The position numbers and the translations under genes are program-made. Positions 43,574 through 53,594 of a DNA stretch of 64,000 bases are shown piece by piece; position 1 is the first letter of the stretch; each line of letters begins with the position of its first letter. Source of the DNA: Bacteroidota bacterium (GTDB taxonomy: Bacteria > Bacteroidota > Bacteroidia > B-17B0 > Aurantibacillaceae); contig JACPOC010000032.1 in the NCBI GenBank assembly GCA_016185125.1, positions 62,001 to 126,000 of the forward strand, read 5' to 3'. A model generated the notes under the pieces. The model worked only from the letters and a program-made list of their open reading frames with translations. It was not told the DNA's origin and ran no database searches.

Positions 43574-46363
43574 ATGAAAAAAATTTACAAAAAAATCTCA
43601 CTAGTATTACTATTATTGACGGTACAAAACCACATTCATGCTCAATGTGCAACAAGTGCCACGCTTGGCAGTTCCTCTAATATGTACACTTTAATAAGGA
43701 ACGGAACCAACCCCATTGCCGCAGATAAAAACTTGAATACAATAATTTATGCGCACCGTAATAACGTTTCCGCTTTTGGAGGCAGTTCAGGAAATATTCG
43801 TTATGATGTTTCCATGAATGGAGGAAGTACTTGGTCATTAAATATGGGCGTTGTAAATCCTACCCTTACAGCTCCCGCACGTTATCCTAACGGGGTAATA
43901 TACAATCCGGCAGGCAACACAAATCCAAATAACGCATATCTCGGTTATTTAGCGGCAACCGTTAATACCGTTAGTAACGGATGGAATGGCCCCGTTACCG
44001 GAGTAATACAACTAAACGGTTCGGGTAACACCGAATCTTATCAAACTGTCAGCAGCGCGTTAATTCCAAATTCACTCGTAAAAGGTGCTCCTGGCGTTTT
44101 TTGGTCGGTAGATGCGATTTCAAATGGCACTACTACTTCGGGCTTCAGAATTTATAAAGGAACTTGGAACGGAACTAATGATATAGCTTGGGGAATTAAT
44201 ACAACATTTACGCCTGCTTTAAACACCGCGTTCAATGGCACCGCCCAAGTGGCCGATTATAACATTGCATTTGATCCAACCGGAAATTTTGGATGGATGA
44301 GTTTTCTCGGACACTTAAGTACAGGGCCTGCCGCTTACGCTTATTACCCAATCTTCTACAAAACAACAGACGGTGGAAATACATGGACTGGCCCCATTCA
44401 AGTGAATCTCAATCAATTTCCCTGCCTCACCTCCATCCTTACCAATACCTATGTTTTAACTACGGCCTTTGAACATGATCTAACGGTTGACGTTTTTGGA
44501 AACCCGCACATGTTAACTACCGTTTGCAATGGTAATAACGATTATACAGTATATTATGGTTTCACGCATCATGTGGTAGATATTACTTCACAAAGCGGAC
44601 TTTGGAATGCTTACGATATTGCCAACGTTAATGCAGGTCGTGGAGGCTGGGGCACATCTCCAACCAATAGCGTTACCATGGATATTCAACCACAGGCAGC
44701 ACGAACGGTCGATGGTACAAAACTATTTTTTAACTGGACGAATAATGCCACATACACACTTGGAGCCGCTAACCAAAGTCCTAACCTTTTTTCAAGAGCC
44801 TATGACGCGGTTGCACTAAAATGGACAAACGTTAAGGATTTTACTTCATGTAACGGAGCAACAAACGGCACTATTTTATTTCCCCACATTGCATCTGAGG
44901 TTTTAGAGCCCACAAGCAATTCATTTAAAATGGCCGGGGTTTATGGCCAGTTCAGTGTGCCAAATGATCCGAGCCAAGTAAGTAATTTTAAATTTCTGGA
45001 TAATCTTGTTTTTAATAATACTGATTTTACAGTTAATCAGCCCACGGTTGCAGTAAGCATCCAACAGGGTGCGAGTTGGTTACTTTGCCCTTCAAACACT
45101 ATTTCTCTTAGTATTGCAGGAACCTATACACAGGTATTATGGAACAATGGTGCAAATACTAATACTACTTCAGTAAGTACAGGAAGCAATTACATTGTAA
45201 CGGTGCGAAATGGCTGCGCATTAGGCGCTGATACCATAGCCGTAACCAATCTTACTACAAATATTACAACGCCGGCAATTTGCATCGGCACTTCTACCAC
45301 CTTAACAGCAAGTACGAATGCCTTTAGTTATACATGGCAGCCAATGGGCACCTCTGTTCCAACAGTTGTAGTTAGTCCAACTGTGAATACTTCCTATACA
45401 GTAACAGGCACAGGAACCAATGGCTGTACTTTTCCAAAAGTAATAACGGTTACTGTTAATCCATTGCCTACACTTACCATAACAGGGAACTCAACTGTTT
45501 GTGTGGGATCATCGGTTGTGCAATCTGTTGCAGGAGCGGTAACTTACACTTGGAGTACAAGTGCTAACAGCAGTTCCGTTACGCTCACTCCAACTGTAAA
45601 CTCAACTTACACAGTAACCGGAACTGATGCTAATTCCTGTGTAAATACTCAAACAACCGGAATTTCTTTAGTCGCTAATCCCACAGTAAGTATTGTGGGT
45701 AACCTAACGGTTTGCGCCGGTAACTCCACTACATTAACTGCTTCAGGTGCCTCCACATATTCATGGGATAATGGAGCGACTACTGCGGCAGTAGTTTTGA
45801 GCCCAAGTGTAACATCAACTTATACTGTAATCGCAACAGCTTCTACATCTTGTATTGATATAAAAACTATAACTGTTACATCCAATACTGTTCCCGTGGT
45901 GGGAATTAACAGTAACATTAGCTTGATATGCGCAGGCAGTTCGGCCATTTTAACGGGTAATGGGGCTTCTACATATACCTGGAACACTAACGCTAATACC
46001 ACCTCTATAACCGTTAGTCCGACTGTAACAACAACCTATTCTGTTAACGGAACAGCGTCTAATGGATGTAGTAATTTCTCTTCATTTACACAATCAGTAA
46101 GTGCTTGTACAGGGGTAAATCAGCACCCGTATGCAACGGAAACAATCCTTATTTATCCAAATCCAAACAACGGAGAGTTTATTATTACAACCACTTCCAA
46201 AGCATCTTTATCCATAGTAAATGACCTGGGACAAGTTATCCGAATAATTGAACTTAATGCTCCTGCATTCAGCGCAAATCTATCTGGTCTTTCAAAAGGG
46301 ATTTATATGGTAATTGGAAACACTTCCGGTGGAATTACCAGGAACAAACTTGTAATTAATTAA
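43574..46363 (+). CDS. Secreted BNR-propeller/Ig-like protein with T9SS type A sorting domain
   Basis: 929 residues with a signal peptide ending NHIHAQ. Residues ~22-490 look like a sialidase-type beta-propeller (RYDVSMNGGSTWSLNMG, FYKTTDGGNTWTGPIQV), although I see no Asp-box series complete enough to claim neuraminidase activity. About four Ig-like domains of ~75 residues follow (LTITGNSTVCVGSSVVQSVA, VSIVGNLTVCAGNSTTLTAS), each with a YTWS/YSWDN core. The end is a type A sorting domain (IYPNPNNGEFIITTTS to GIYMVIGN). It has its own strong terminator. A surface-attached role is inferred. Confidence 0.87.
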   Translation: MKKIYKKISLVLLLLTVQNHIHAQCATSATLGSSSNMYTLIRNGTNPIAADKNLNTIIYAHRNNVSAFGGSSGNIRYDVSMNGGSTWSLNMGVVNPTLTAPARYPNGVIYNPAGNTNPNNAYLGYLAATVNTVSNGWNGPVTGVIQLNGSGNTESYQTVSSALIPNSLVKGAPGVFWSVDAISNGTTTSGFRIYKGTWNGTNDIAWGINTTFTPALNTAFNGTAQVADYNIAFDPTGNFGWMSFLGHLSTGPAAYAYYPIFYKTTDGGNTWTGPIQVNLNQFPCLTSILTNTYVLTTAFEHDLTVDVFGNPHMLTTVCNGNNDYTVYYGFTHHVVDITSQSGLWNAYDIANVNAGRGGWGTSPTNSVTMDIQPQAARTVDGTKLFFNWTNNATYTLGAANQSPNLFSRAYDAVALKWTNVKDFTSCNGATNGTILFPHIASEVLEPTSNSFKMAGVYGQFSVPNDPSQVSNFKFLDNLVFNNTDFTVNQPTVAVSIQQGASWLLCPSNTISLSIAGTYTQVLWNNGANTNTTSVSTGSNYIVTVRNGCALGADTIAVTNLTTNITTPAICIGTSTTLTASTNAFSYTWQPMGTSVPTVVVSPTVNTSYTVTGTGTNGCTFPKVITVTVNPLPTLTITGNSTVCVGSSVVQSVAGAVTYTWSTSANSSSVTLTPTVNSTYTVTGTDANSCVNTQTTGISLVANPTVSIVGNLTVCAGNSTTLTASGASTYSWDNGATTAAVVLSPSVTSTYTVIATASTSCIDIKTITVTSNTVPVVGINSNISLICAGSSAILTGNGASTYTWNTNANTTSITVSPTVTTTYSVNGTASNGCSNFSSFTQSVSACTGVNQHPYATETILIYPNPNNGEFIITTTSKASLSIVNDLGQVIRIIELNAPAFSANLSGLSKGIYMVIGNTSGGITRNKLVIN

Positions 46364-46382
46364 AATCCAATTTTACTTTTTT

Positions 46383-46408
46383 AAGGGGCTTTCGGGCCCC
46401 TTTTTTAT
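46383..46408 (+). terminator. Strong rho-independent terminator after the 929-residue cargo gene
   Basis: AAGGGGC (46383-46389) pairs with GCCCCTT (46396-46402), with one further T-G pair closing a TTCG loop; a run of Ts follows. It lies 19 bases after the stop codon. Confidence 0.88.
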
Positions 46409-46446
46409 TGTGTGAAATACCAATACCTTTACACTTTATATAAATT

Positions 46447-47433
46447 ATGGAATACAGAAGATTAGGAAAATCAGGCTTACAAATAAGTGCTCTTTCATTC
46501 GGAAGCTGGGTCACTTTCGGAAAACAAATAGGAGATAATACTGCAGATGAATTAATGAGCATTGCCTACGAGGCCGGGGTTAATTTTTTTGATAACGCTG
46601 AGATATACGCAAGAGGCAAATCGGAAACCGTTATGGGAGAGATCCTTAAAAAGAAAAACTGGGACAGAAGCTCCTATTGCGTTAGCAGTAAGGTGTATTT
46701 TGGTTACGAAGACGGGAAACCCAACCAAACGGGACTATCCAGAAAGCACATCACCGAAGGATGCAATGCGGCTTTGAAGCGATTACAGGTTGATTATCTT
46801 GATCTTTTTTATTGTCATCGTCCTGATAAAAACACTCCTATTGAAGAAACTGTATGGGCAATGAACACGCTGATTCAACAGGGTAAGATTTTATATTGGG
46901 GTTCCAGCGAATGGAGTAATGATGAAATTATGCAGGCTTTTGTATTTGCCGAACGCCACCGCCTAATAGGCCCCACAATGGAGCAGCCTCAGTACAATAT
47001 GTTTGAAAGAACAAAAATTGAAAAAGATTATTTAATGCTTTTCAGGGATTTCGGCCTGGGAACTACTATCTGGAGCCCTTTAGCCAGTGGATTATTAACC
47101 GGCAAATACAATGATGGAATGCCCACAGATAATCGTTTACACATAGAAGGCATGGATTGGTTGAAAGAGAGAACATTGGGGGATAATACCAGAATCGAAA
47201 AAACAAAACAACTTTATAATATCGCCAAAGAGTTAGGTGTCAGTTTACCTAAAATGGCAATTGCATGGTGCGTAAAAAATCCAAACGTGAGTACCACCAT
47301 TTTAGGAGCCAGTAAGCCAGAACAGTTAAAGGAGACATTGACTTCGCTTGATGTTGTGCCTCTACTCACACCACAAATAATGGAAAAAATTGAAGGCATT
47401 TTACAGAATAAGCCTGTTCAGCCACTGTTTTAA
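46447..47433 (+). CDS. Aldo/keto reductase, Kv-beta/YghZ-like
   Basis: 328 residues. The AKR catalytic tetrad is visible: Asp and Tyr in NFFDNAEIYARGKSE near residue 48, Lys in YCVSSKVYF near 81, and His in LDLFYCHRPDKNTP near 120. The start MEYRRLGKSGLQISALSFGSW and the NADPH-binding region near the C-terminus (VSTTILGASKPEQLKETL) fit the potassium-channel-beta/YghZ branch. It reduces aldehydes or ketones with NADPH in the cytoplasm; the substrate is unknown. It is a single gene between a terminator and the region before the efflux operon. Confidence 0.93.
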   Translation: MEYRRLGKSGLQISALSFGSWVTFGKQIGDNTADELMSIAYEAGVNFFDNAEIYARGKSETVMGEILKKKNWDRSSYCVSSKVYFGYEDGKPNQTGLSRKHITEGCNAALKRLQVDYLDLFYCHRPDKNTPIEETVWAMNTLIQQGKILYWGSSEWSNDEIMQAFVFAERHRLIGPTMEQPQYNMFERTKIEKDYLMLFRDFGLGTTIWSPLASGLLTGKYNDGMPTDNRLHIEGMDWLKERTLGDNTRIEKTKQLYNIAKELGVSLPKMAIAWCVKNPNVSTTILGASKPEQLKETLTSLDVVPLLTPQIMEKIEGILQNKPVQPLF

Positions 47434-47697
47434 TTTATTTTATCAAAATTAAATTTATACCAAAGTGATTTAATTTATTAAAAAAAATGTAATCCTATGC
47501 GCACGTTTTTTTAGTTTGTTGCTCTAAATTTACGAACTTGGTTGCTATGAAAGCATTAACTTCATTTAAGAGTTAATAGAGTTTATTTGCAGATGGATCA
47601 TAACTGCACTTCACAAATCAATTGCACTAAAACAAATTCAGCACAGGTTTTAGAAATGCTGAAACCTTGTACGGTTATTTCAATATAAATTTCAACT

Positions 47698-49128
47698 TTA
47701 TTGCCAGCCGCCACCTAAAGCCCTATAAATTTCTACTCTGGCTTTCATCTGTTTCATCTTGGTTTCAACCAATTCAAATCTTGATTCAAGAGCGTCGCGC
47801 TGCGTAAGCAATACCTCCATGTAATCTGCCCTTGCGGATTTAAAGAGAATGTTTGAAATTTCTATAGATTGATTTAACGCTTCTACCTGTTTTGATTTAA
47901 GTTCGTAACTTTTTTGCAAGTTGTTGATATTTGATAACTGATTTACAACTTCTATATGCGCTCTTAAAATAGCGCGTTCATAATTATAAACAGCTTGTAC
48001 TTGTTTTGAACCGGCAGTATAGTAATTTGCTTTAATAACGTTTCTATTAATCAGTGGTGCGATCAGATCTCCTGCTAATGAAAAAATCAACGATTCCGGT
48101 GTTTTTAAAAGGTAAGCCGGATTAAAGGCACCCAAACCACCGCCCGCAGTTATCCTTAAGGCGGGATAGAATTCTGCCTTTGCTGCTTTTATATCCAATC
48201 TGGCTGCTGTTAGCTGCCGTTCGGCCTGTTTAATATCCGGACGGTTTTCAAGCAATTGTGAAGGAACTCCTTCACGAATCGAATCAAGCGGCAGATTGTT
48301 AAACGTTTTAGAATTTCTTTTTACAGGTTGCGGAAAACTCCCAATAAGAAAGTTGATCTTATTCTCCGTTTCGGTGATCTGCTGCTTAATATAAAACTGG
48401 CGGCTTTGACTCTTTAACACTTCCGCTTCAAATCGCCTTACAGCTAATTCTGTAACTCTTGCTGATTGTTTTTCAAGCTTAACTATTTCAAGCGAATTTT
48501 TGTAAATATCAATGTTCTGCGTAAGTATTTCCAACTGATTGTCAAGCGCCACTAACTCATAATACGAACTTGCAATTTCAGCTATCAATTGAGTCACCAT
48601 AAAATTCCGGCCATCTACCGAAGCCAAATATCTATTAACAGCGGCCTTTTTGGCGTTGTGCAATTTATTCCAGATATCAACTTCCCACGAAGCACTTATT
48701 CCCACAGCATAATTTGGAAGGATATCCGGCACTTTTTTCCCCGGCGTAATATCATGAGCAGCATCACTTGCGCCGTGACTTGTATAACGTCCCACTTTTT
48801 CAATGCCCGATCCTATCCCTACTCCGGCTATGGGAAGGTAAGCCCCTCTTCTGGCTCTGACTTCATTTTTTGAAATATTTATTTCCTGCAGCATAATATT
48901 AAACTCCTGATTTTTTTTCAGAGCCGAATCAATCAATGCAATTAAATTAGGATCAGTAAAAAAATCCTTCCATTTTGTTTTGCCAATAGTAATACTGTCA
49001 TTCTCCCCGGTAAAGCTTTTTGGAAGCGTTTTATTTTCCTTTTTAATTAGAGTTGGACTTATACAGGCAGTATACATTAATGATAATGTTGCCAGCCCAA
49101 TGTATAAAAACTGTTTATTTTTGCTCAT
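47698..49128 (-). CDS. RND efflux outer-membrane channel (TolC/NodT family lipoprotein)
   Basis: 476 residues from MSKNKQFLYIGLATLSLMYT (49128); the frame also has an ATG at 49137. A lipoprotein signal (LMYTAC, cysteine near residue 22) is followed by two OEP repeats with long helices (FNIMLQEINISKNEVRARRGAYLP, LLENRPDIKQAERQLTAARLDIKAAKAEFYPAL). These build the trimeric outer-membrane barrel and periplasmic alpha-barrel. It overlaps the permease gene by 14 bases and is the third gene of an adaptor-permease-channel operon, completing a tripartite pump. The substrate cannot be predicted. Confidence 0.94.
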   Translation of the reverse strand: MSKNKQFLYIGLATLSLMYTACISPTLIKKENKTLPKSFTGENDSITIGKTKWKDFFTDPNLIALIDSALKKNQEFNIMLQEINISKNEVRARRGAYLPIAGVGIGSGIEKVGRYTSHGASDAAHDITPGKKVPDILPNYAVGISASWEVDIWNKLHNAKKAAVNRYLASVDGRNFMVTQLIAEIASSYYELVALDNQLEILTQNIDIYKNSLEIVKLEKQSARVTELAVRRFEAEVLKSQSRQFYIKQQITETENKINFLIGSFPQPVKRNSKTFNNLPLDSIREGVPSQLLENRPDIKQAERQLTAARLDIKAAKAEFYPALRITAGGGLGAFNPAYLLKTPESLIFSLAGDLIAPLINRNVIKANYYTAGSKQVQAVYNYERAILRAHIEVVNQLSNINNLQKSYELKSKQVEALNQSIEISNILFKSARADYMEVLLTQRDALESRFELVETKMKQMKARVEIYRALGGGWQ

Positions 49129-52100
49129 GATCATCATTTTCTTCTTTATAGGAAAACCTATCTATTTTGTGAACGAATTCTTCAGTTAATGAACTGTCAT
49201 CTTCATTTCTGATCATTTGTCGCCCTTTAGCCAATGAACCAAAAATATAGTACAATCCCGGAACAATAATAACACCAAACACAGTACCAAAAATCATACC
49301 CCCCATGGCCGATGCGCCAATGGTACGATTACCGATAGCGCCGGCACCATGTGCAATCACTAAGGGAATTAATCCGGCAATAAAGGCGAAGGAGGTCATT
49401 AAAATAGGTCTGAACCTCACGCGTGCTTCTTCTATGGCCGCATCGATAACCGATAAACCCTCCCTTTGCTTTTGCACCGCAAATTCTACAATTAACACCG
49501 CATTCTTACCCAGCAAGCCTACCAACATGACTAATCCTACTTGGGCATAAATATCGTTGGCCAATCCTAAACTTTTAATTAAAAGGAAGGAACCAAATAC
49601 ACCCGCCGGTAAGGAAAGTATAACGGACAGTGGAATGATAAAGCTTTCGTATTGAGCCGCCAGAACAAAGTAAACGAATATAAGTACGATGATAAAGATG
49701 TAAACTGCTTCGTTTCCACGTTTGGTTTCATCATAGGAAAGTGCCGCCCAATCAATGTCGTAACCGTGCGGAAGTGTTTTGGCTGCTACTTCCTGAACGG
49801 CTTTGATGGCCTCGCCGCTACTGTAATTATGTGCAGCCCCCCCCCTGATGGCAGCCGTGTTATACATGTTATACCGGTTAATTTCATTTGCACCTTGGGT
49901 TTTATAAATTTTCATGAAAGCAGAAAAAGGAACCATTTCATTTCGATTGTTTTTCACGTACAGGTTCATGATATCGGTTGGCAGTTTCCTGAATTCAGGT
50001 GAAGCCTGTACAAATACTTTAAAGAAGCGCTGGTATTTGATAAACCCCAGCTCATAAGTACTTCCCACAAAAATAGAAAGTGTATTCATGGCATTACCAA
50101 TAGTAACACCTTTTTGCATTGCCGACTGATTATCAAACTCAATTTCGTATTGCGGGTAATTAGCACTAAAAAATGTAAACAATCCCGTAATTTCTTTACG
50201 CTTTCTCATTTCATTCATAAAATCGGTGGTTACTTTTTCAAGTTGCTTATAATCGCCGCTGTTTGTTTTATCCAGCAATTGCAAAGCAAAACCACCGGCT
50301 GCTCCAAAACCCGGTACCGCAGGCGGATCAAAAAACTCAATGGTAGCTCCCGGAATTAATTTCGTCTTTTCTTCAAGCTCGTCTATAATTTCGGTTACCG
50401 TGTGTTTTCTGTCAGCCCATGGTTTTAAGTTAATTAAACAAGTTCCTGCGTTAGATCCGCGGCCTTCTGTTAATACCTCGTAACCGGCAATGGAAGAGAC
50501 GGATTTTACGCCGTCAACCTCCTGGATCACCTTCACTAATTTTTCAGAAAGATCATTGGTTCTTTCCAAGGTTGAACCGGGAGGCGTTTGAATAATGGCA
50601 TACAACATCCCTTGATCTTCACTTGGAATAAAACCCGACGGTAAACTGTTGCTCACAGCTACAATACCCAGCGCGAACAACACAAATAAACCAACGGTAA
50701 TAAGTTTGCGGTGCGCAATTATTCGCAGCAATCCAACGTATTTACCGGTAAGCTTTTCAAATCCACGATTAAATCTATCCAGCAATCTGTTCATCCATGT
50801 TTTTTTTCTCGGCTTGCCATGATTATTCTTTAAGATCATTGCGCATAAAACCGGTGTAACCGTTAATGCTACAACACCCGAAAGAACAATAGCGGAGGCC
50901 ATAGTGATGGAAAACTGACGGTAGAATGTACCCACCGGGCCCGACATAAAGGATACAGGAACAAACACCGACACCATCAGCAAGGTAATTGCAATAACGG
51001 CGCCGCTGATTTCACCAATTACTTTTCGTACAGCGTTGTATGGCGATAGATGTTCCTCTTCCATTTTAGCGTGTACGGCCTCGACGACGACAATGGCATC
51101 ATCCACCACAATACCAATGGCAAGCACCAATGCAAACAAGGTAACCATATTAATGGTAAGGCCAAATAATTGCATGCAGAAAAAAGCACCGATCAATGAG
51201 ATGGGTACTGCCAGCGTTGGTATAAGCGTTGAGCGCCAATCGCCCAAAAAAATAAATACCACCAGGGCTACAAGTATAAACGCGTCGCGTAATGTACAGA
51301 GAACACTTTCAATGGAGGCGTCCAAAAAAGTAGAAACATCATAACTGATTTCATAATCCATTCCAGGAGGAAATGATTTTTTGAGTTCTTCCAGTTGAAC
51401 TTTTACTTTTTCAATTACTTCAGTCGCGTTACTTCCGTAAGTTTGCTTTAATACCAAGGCTGCAGACGGAAGCCCGTTCATGCTTGAATATATATCATAA
51501 TACTCGCTTCCTAAAGCAACCGTTGCCACATCCTTTAAGCGAAGCATTTCGCCGTTGGGGTTGGATCGTATAATTACATTTTCGTATTGCTCGGGTTCAT
51601 TAAAACGATCGTTATAGGTTAACACATATTCAAGAGCTTCGGCTTGGTTACCATCACCACGGCCAATTCTTCCGGCTTTACCAATTATACTCTGATCGCT
51701 CAGAGCTTCCATTACTTCGTCGGGTGAAACATTGTAAGCACGCATACGATCGGGGTTTAGCCATATACGCATCGCATACTGCCGGCTGCCCAATATCCTT
51801 ACCTGACCTATGCCGTTAATGCGCTGAAGTTCGGGCACCATGTTAACCCCCGCGTAATTAAACAGATACTTCATGTTCGCGTTTTTATCTGTACTATAAA
51901 GATTCACGTACAATAACATGCTTGGAATTACCGGCGTTATTACTACACCTTCGCGCTGCACCAAAATAGGAAGCCTGTTAGTTACCTGCTGCACCCTGTT
52001 AGAAACCTGCACCAACGCTTGGTTAATATCGGTACCCGGATTAAATACTACCTGAATATTTGCCTCACCCGCACTGGTGGCATCGGAAGTCATGTATCGC

Positions 52101-52324
52101 ATGCCCCATGCACCGTTAATAGATTGCTCTAAAGGAATAATTACCGATTCTGCTAACGATTTAGCACTTGCTCCGGGATAAGACGCACTTACCATAACTA
52201 CAGGAGGAGCCACATCGGGAAATTGAGAAGTAGGCAGCGATTTTATTGCCAACATACCTACAAACAAAATAACAAGTGATACTACTATGGCCAGTACCGG
52301 TCGTTGAATGAATTTACTAAACAT
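49115..52324 (-). CDS. RND efflux permease, HAE1 (AcrB-like) family
   Basis: 1069 residues, typical of AcrB-type pumps. It begins MFSKFIQRPVLAIVVSLVIL, the first transmembrane helix. The proton-relay aspartates lie in TM4 (ALVLAIGIVVDDAIVVVEAVHAK, near residue 405), and the conserved FVPVSFMSGPVG follows. The second half repeats the fold (VGLVMLVGLLGKNAVLIVEFA near residue 940). Two large periplasmic loops form the porter and docking domains. It exports hydrophobic or amphiphilic compounds using the proton gradient together with the flanking adaptor and channel. The C-terminal tail (~25 residues) is acidic and charged. Confidence 0.96.
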   Translation of the reverse strand: MFSKFIQRPVLAIVVSLVILFVGMLAIKSLPTSQFPDVAPPVVMVSASYPGASAKSLAESVIIPLEQSINGAWGMRYMTSDATSAGEANIQVVFNPGTDINQALVQVSNRVQQVTNRLPILVQREGVVITPVIPSMLLYVNLYSTDKNANMKYLFNYAGVNMVPELQRINGIGQVRILGSRQYAMRIWLNPDRMRAYNVSPDEVMEALSDQSIIGKAGRIGRGDGNQAEALEYVLTYNDRFNEPEQYENVIIRSNPNGEMLRLKDVATVALGSEYYDIYSSMNGLPSAALVLKQTYGSNATEVIEKVKVQLEELKKSFPPGMDYEISYDVSTFLDASIESVLCTLRDAFILVALVVFIFLGDWRSTLIPTLAVPISLIGAFFCMQLFGLTINMVTLFALVLAIGIVVDDAIVVVEAVHAKMEEEHLSPYNAVRKVIGEISGAVIAITLLMVSVFVPVSFMSGPVGTFYRQFSITMASAIVLSGVVALTVTPVLCAMILKNNHGKPRKKTWMNRLLDRFNRGFEKLTGKYVGLLRIIAHRKLITVGLFVLFALGIVAVSNSLPSGFIPSEDQGMLYAIIQTPPGSTLERTNDLSEKLVKVIQEVDGVKSVSSIAGYEVLTEGRGSNAGTCLINLKPWADRKHTVTEIIDELEEKTKLIPGATIEFFDPPAVPGFGAAGGFALQLLDKTNSGDYKQLEKVTTDFMNEMRKRKEITGLFTFFSANYPQYEIEFDNQSAMQKGVTIGNAMNTLSIFVGSTYELGFIKYQRFFKVFVQASPEFRKLPTDIMNLYVKNNRNEMVPFSAFMKIYKTQGANEINRYNMYNTAAIRGGAAHNYSSGEAIKAVQEVAAKTLPHGYDIDWAALSYDETKRGNEAVYIFIIVLIFVYFVLAAQYESFIIPLSVILSLPAGVFGSFLLIKSLGLANDIYAQVGLVMLVGLLGKNAVLIVEFAVQKQREGLSVIDAAIEEARVRFRPILMTSFAFIAGLIPLVIAHGAGAIGNRTIGASAMGGMIFGTVFGVIIVPGLYYIFGSLAKGRQMIRNEDDSSLTEEFVHKIDRFSYKEENDDHEQK

Positions 52325-52348
52325 ATTGTTTCTTTTTAGGTTATAATA

Positions 52349-53431
52349 TTATTCAACGTATACTTTTAATTTAGGAAGTACTTTTTCAGGAGCTTCGTAA
52401 GTATATTTTATTTTATCATTATCTTTTACTTTACGGATGCCTTCCAGAAGAATTTTATCAGTGGCCGCTAAACCGCTTTTAATTATAAATAGATCTGGCA
52501 TTTCGGATGCTATTATAATTTCTCTGGAATGAACCACATTATTTTCATCTACCACAAAAACATATTTTTTTTCCAGAATTTCATAAGTAGCTTTTTGTGG
52601 GATGATTATCGAGTTCTTCATGGGAATACCCATTTGGATATTGCCCGTTTCGCCATGGCGTAAAAGTCCTTTAGGGTTAGGGAAGGTTGCCCGGAAAGCA
52701 ATGTTGCCTGTTTCATTATTAAAATCTGCTTCAATGGTTTTAACCACGCCCGGATAATCAAATAGCTGATTATTGGCCATTAATAAACTAACGCTGAGCA
52801 TATTTTCTTGGGTAGTGTGCGTTTTATAATTTAAATATTCTGCTTCCGGAACATTAAAATAAACCCACATTTCGCTGTTATCAGATAACGTGGTCATCAG
52901 GTCTCCTTCGTTAATAAAACTACCTAACCTTACCTGAAAGTGATCCATAATACCGTCAAACGGTGCCCTGATTTCGGTAAATTGTAAATGGGTTTGTGCC
53001 AGTGATACTTCCGCTTTTGCTTTATCAAATTTAGCTTTTGCCAAAGCAAGTTCATTGGGCGAAACCACGTTTTTTTCAGATAACTGTTTTGTGTTTTGAT
53101 ATTCAATTTCCACAAAGTCCGCTTCGGCCTGAGCTTTTTGCAATTCCGCATTATAAATCAAGGGCATTATCTTAAACATCATCTGTCCTTTTTTTACCGA
53201 TTGCCCTTCATCTACAAAAATATTTTCGAGGTATCCTTTTTCCAGCGCGCGCACCTCAATGTGTTGAATGGCATGAATCTGACATACGTAATCCCGTATA
53301 ATCAGTGTGTCTTTTTTTAAGGGGCTGGTAACCAAAAAGGTTAATTCTTCTTCCTTTTTTTCGTGATGTGAACCGCAACTTGAAGCACTTATTAATGCGC
53401 AAAAACCAAAACAGACAAACAATATTCTCAT
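52349..53431 (-). CDS. RND efflux periplasmic adaptor (membrane fusion protein) lipoprotein
   Basis: 360 residues with a lipoprotein signal (CALISASSCGSHH, cysteine near residue 19). The order is the usual one: a membrane-proximal strand, a lipoyl half (VRALEKGYLENIFVDEGQSVKKGQMMFKI), an alpha-hairpin (residues ~95-150, AELQKAQAEADFVEIEYQ), the second lipoyl half (FTEIRAPFDGIMDHFQVRLGSFINEGD), a beta-barrel, and a C-terminal domain. It joins the inner-membrane pump to the outer-membrane channel. It is the first gene of the operon; the region upstream has two palindromes and a candidate promoter. Confidence 0.95.
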   Translation of the reverse strand: MRILFVCFGFCALISASSCGSHHEKKEEELTFLVTSPLKKDTLIIRDYVCQIHAIQHIEVRALEKGYLENIFVDEGQSVKKGQMMFKIMPLIYNAELQKAQAEADFVEIEYQNTKQLSEKNVVSPNELALAKAKFDKAKAEVSLAQTHLQFTEIRAPFDGIMDHFQVRLGSFINEGDLMTTLSDNSEMWVYFNVPEAEYLNYKTHTTQENMLSVSLLMANNQLFDYPGVVKTIEADFNNETGNIAFRATFPNPKGLLRHGETGNIQMGIPMKNSIIIPQKATYEILEKKYVFVVDENNVVHSREIIIASEMPDLFIIKSGLAATDKILLEGIRKVKDNDKIKYTYEAPEKVLPKLKVYVE

Positions 53432-53471
53432 AATTTGAAATTTTAAAATTTGATGTGTTGACCGATGAATA

Positions 53472-53522
53472 AATATGTTTGCATATTAAATACAACGGTA
53501 GTGGATTGAAACATTTGTTTCA
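53472..53522 (-). promoter_or_regulatory. Two palindromes and a promoter-like element upstream of the RND operon
   Basis: AATATG-TTTG-CATATT (53472-53487) and TGAAACA-TT-TGTTTCA (53507-53522) are perfect inverted repeats 40-92 bases upstream of the adaptor start. On the minus strand the order is the second palindrome, then TTG, then the first palindrome, then TATTTATT, so the 53472-53487 palindrome sits between candidate -33 and -7 elements. This is the layout of a repressor-controlled efflux promoter, for example TetR-type; no regulator gene is adjacent. Confidence 0.5.
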
Positions 53523-53594
53523 GCAAGAGCAAAAAGAAAATAATTGCTGCCGGAAAAATATTCCATGAGCAACTAATTTTTGCATGAAATTTTT

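Noticed and set aside
43574-45000. Neuraminidase activity for the 929-residue cargo
   Set aside because: Only one clear Asp-box-like motif and no FRIP or catalytic arginine triad could be identified.
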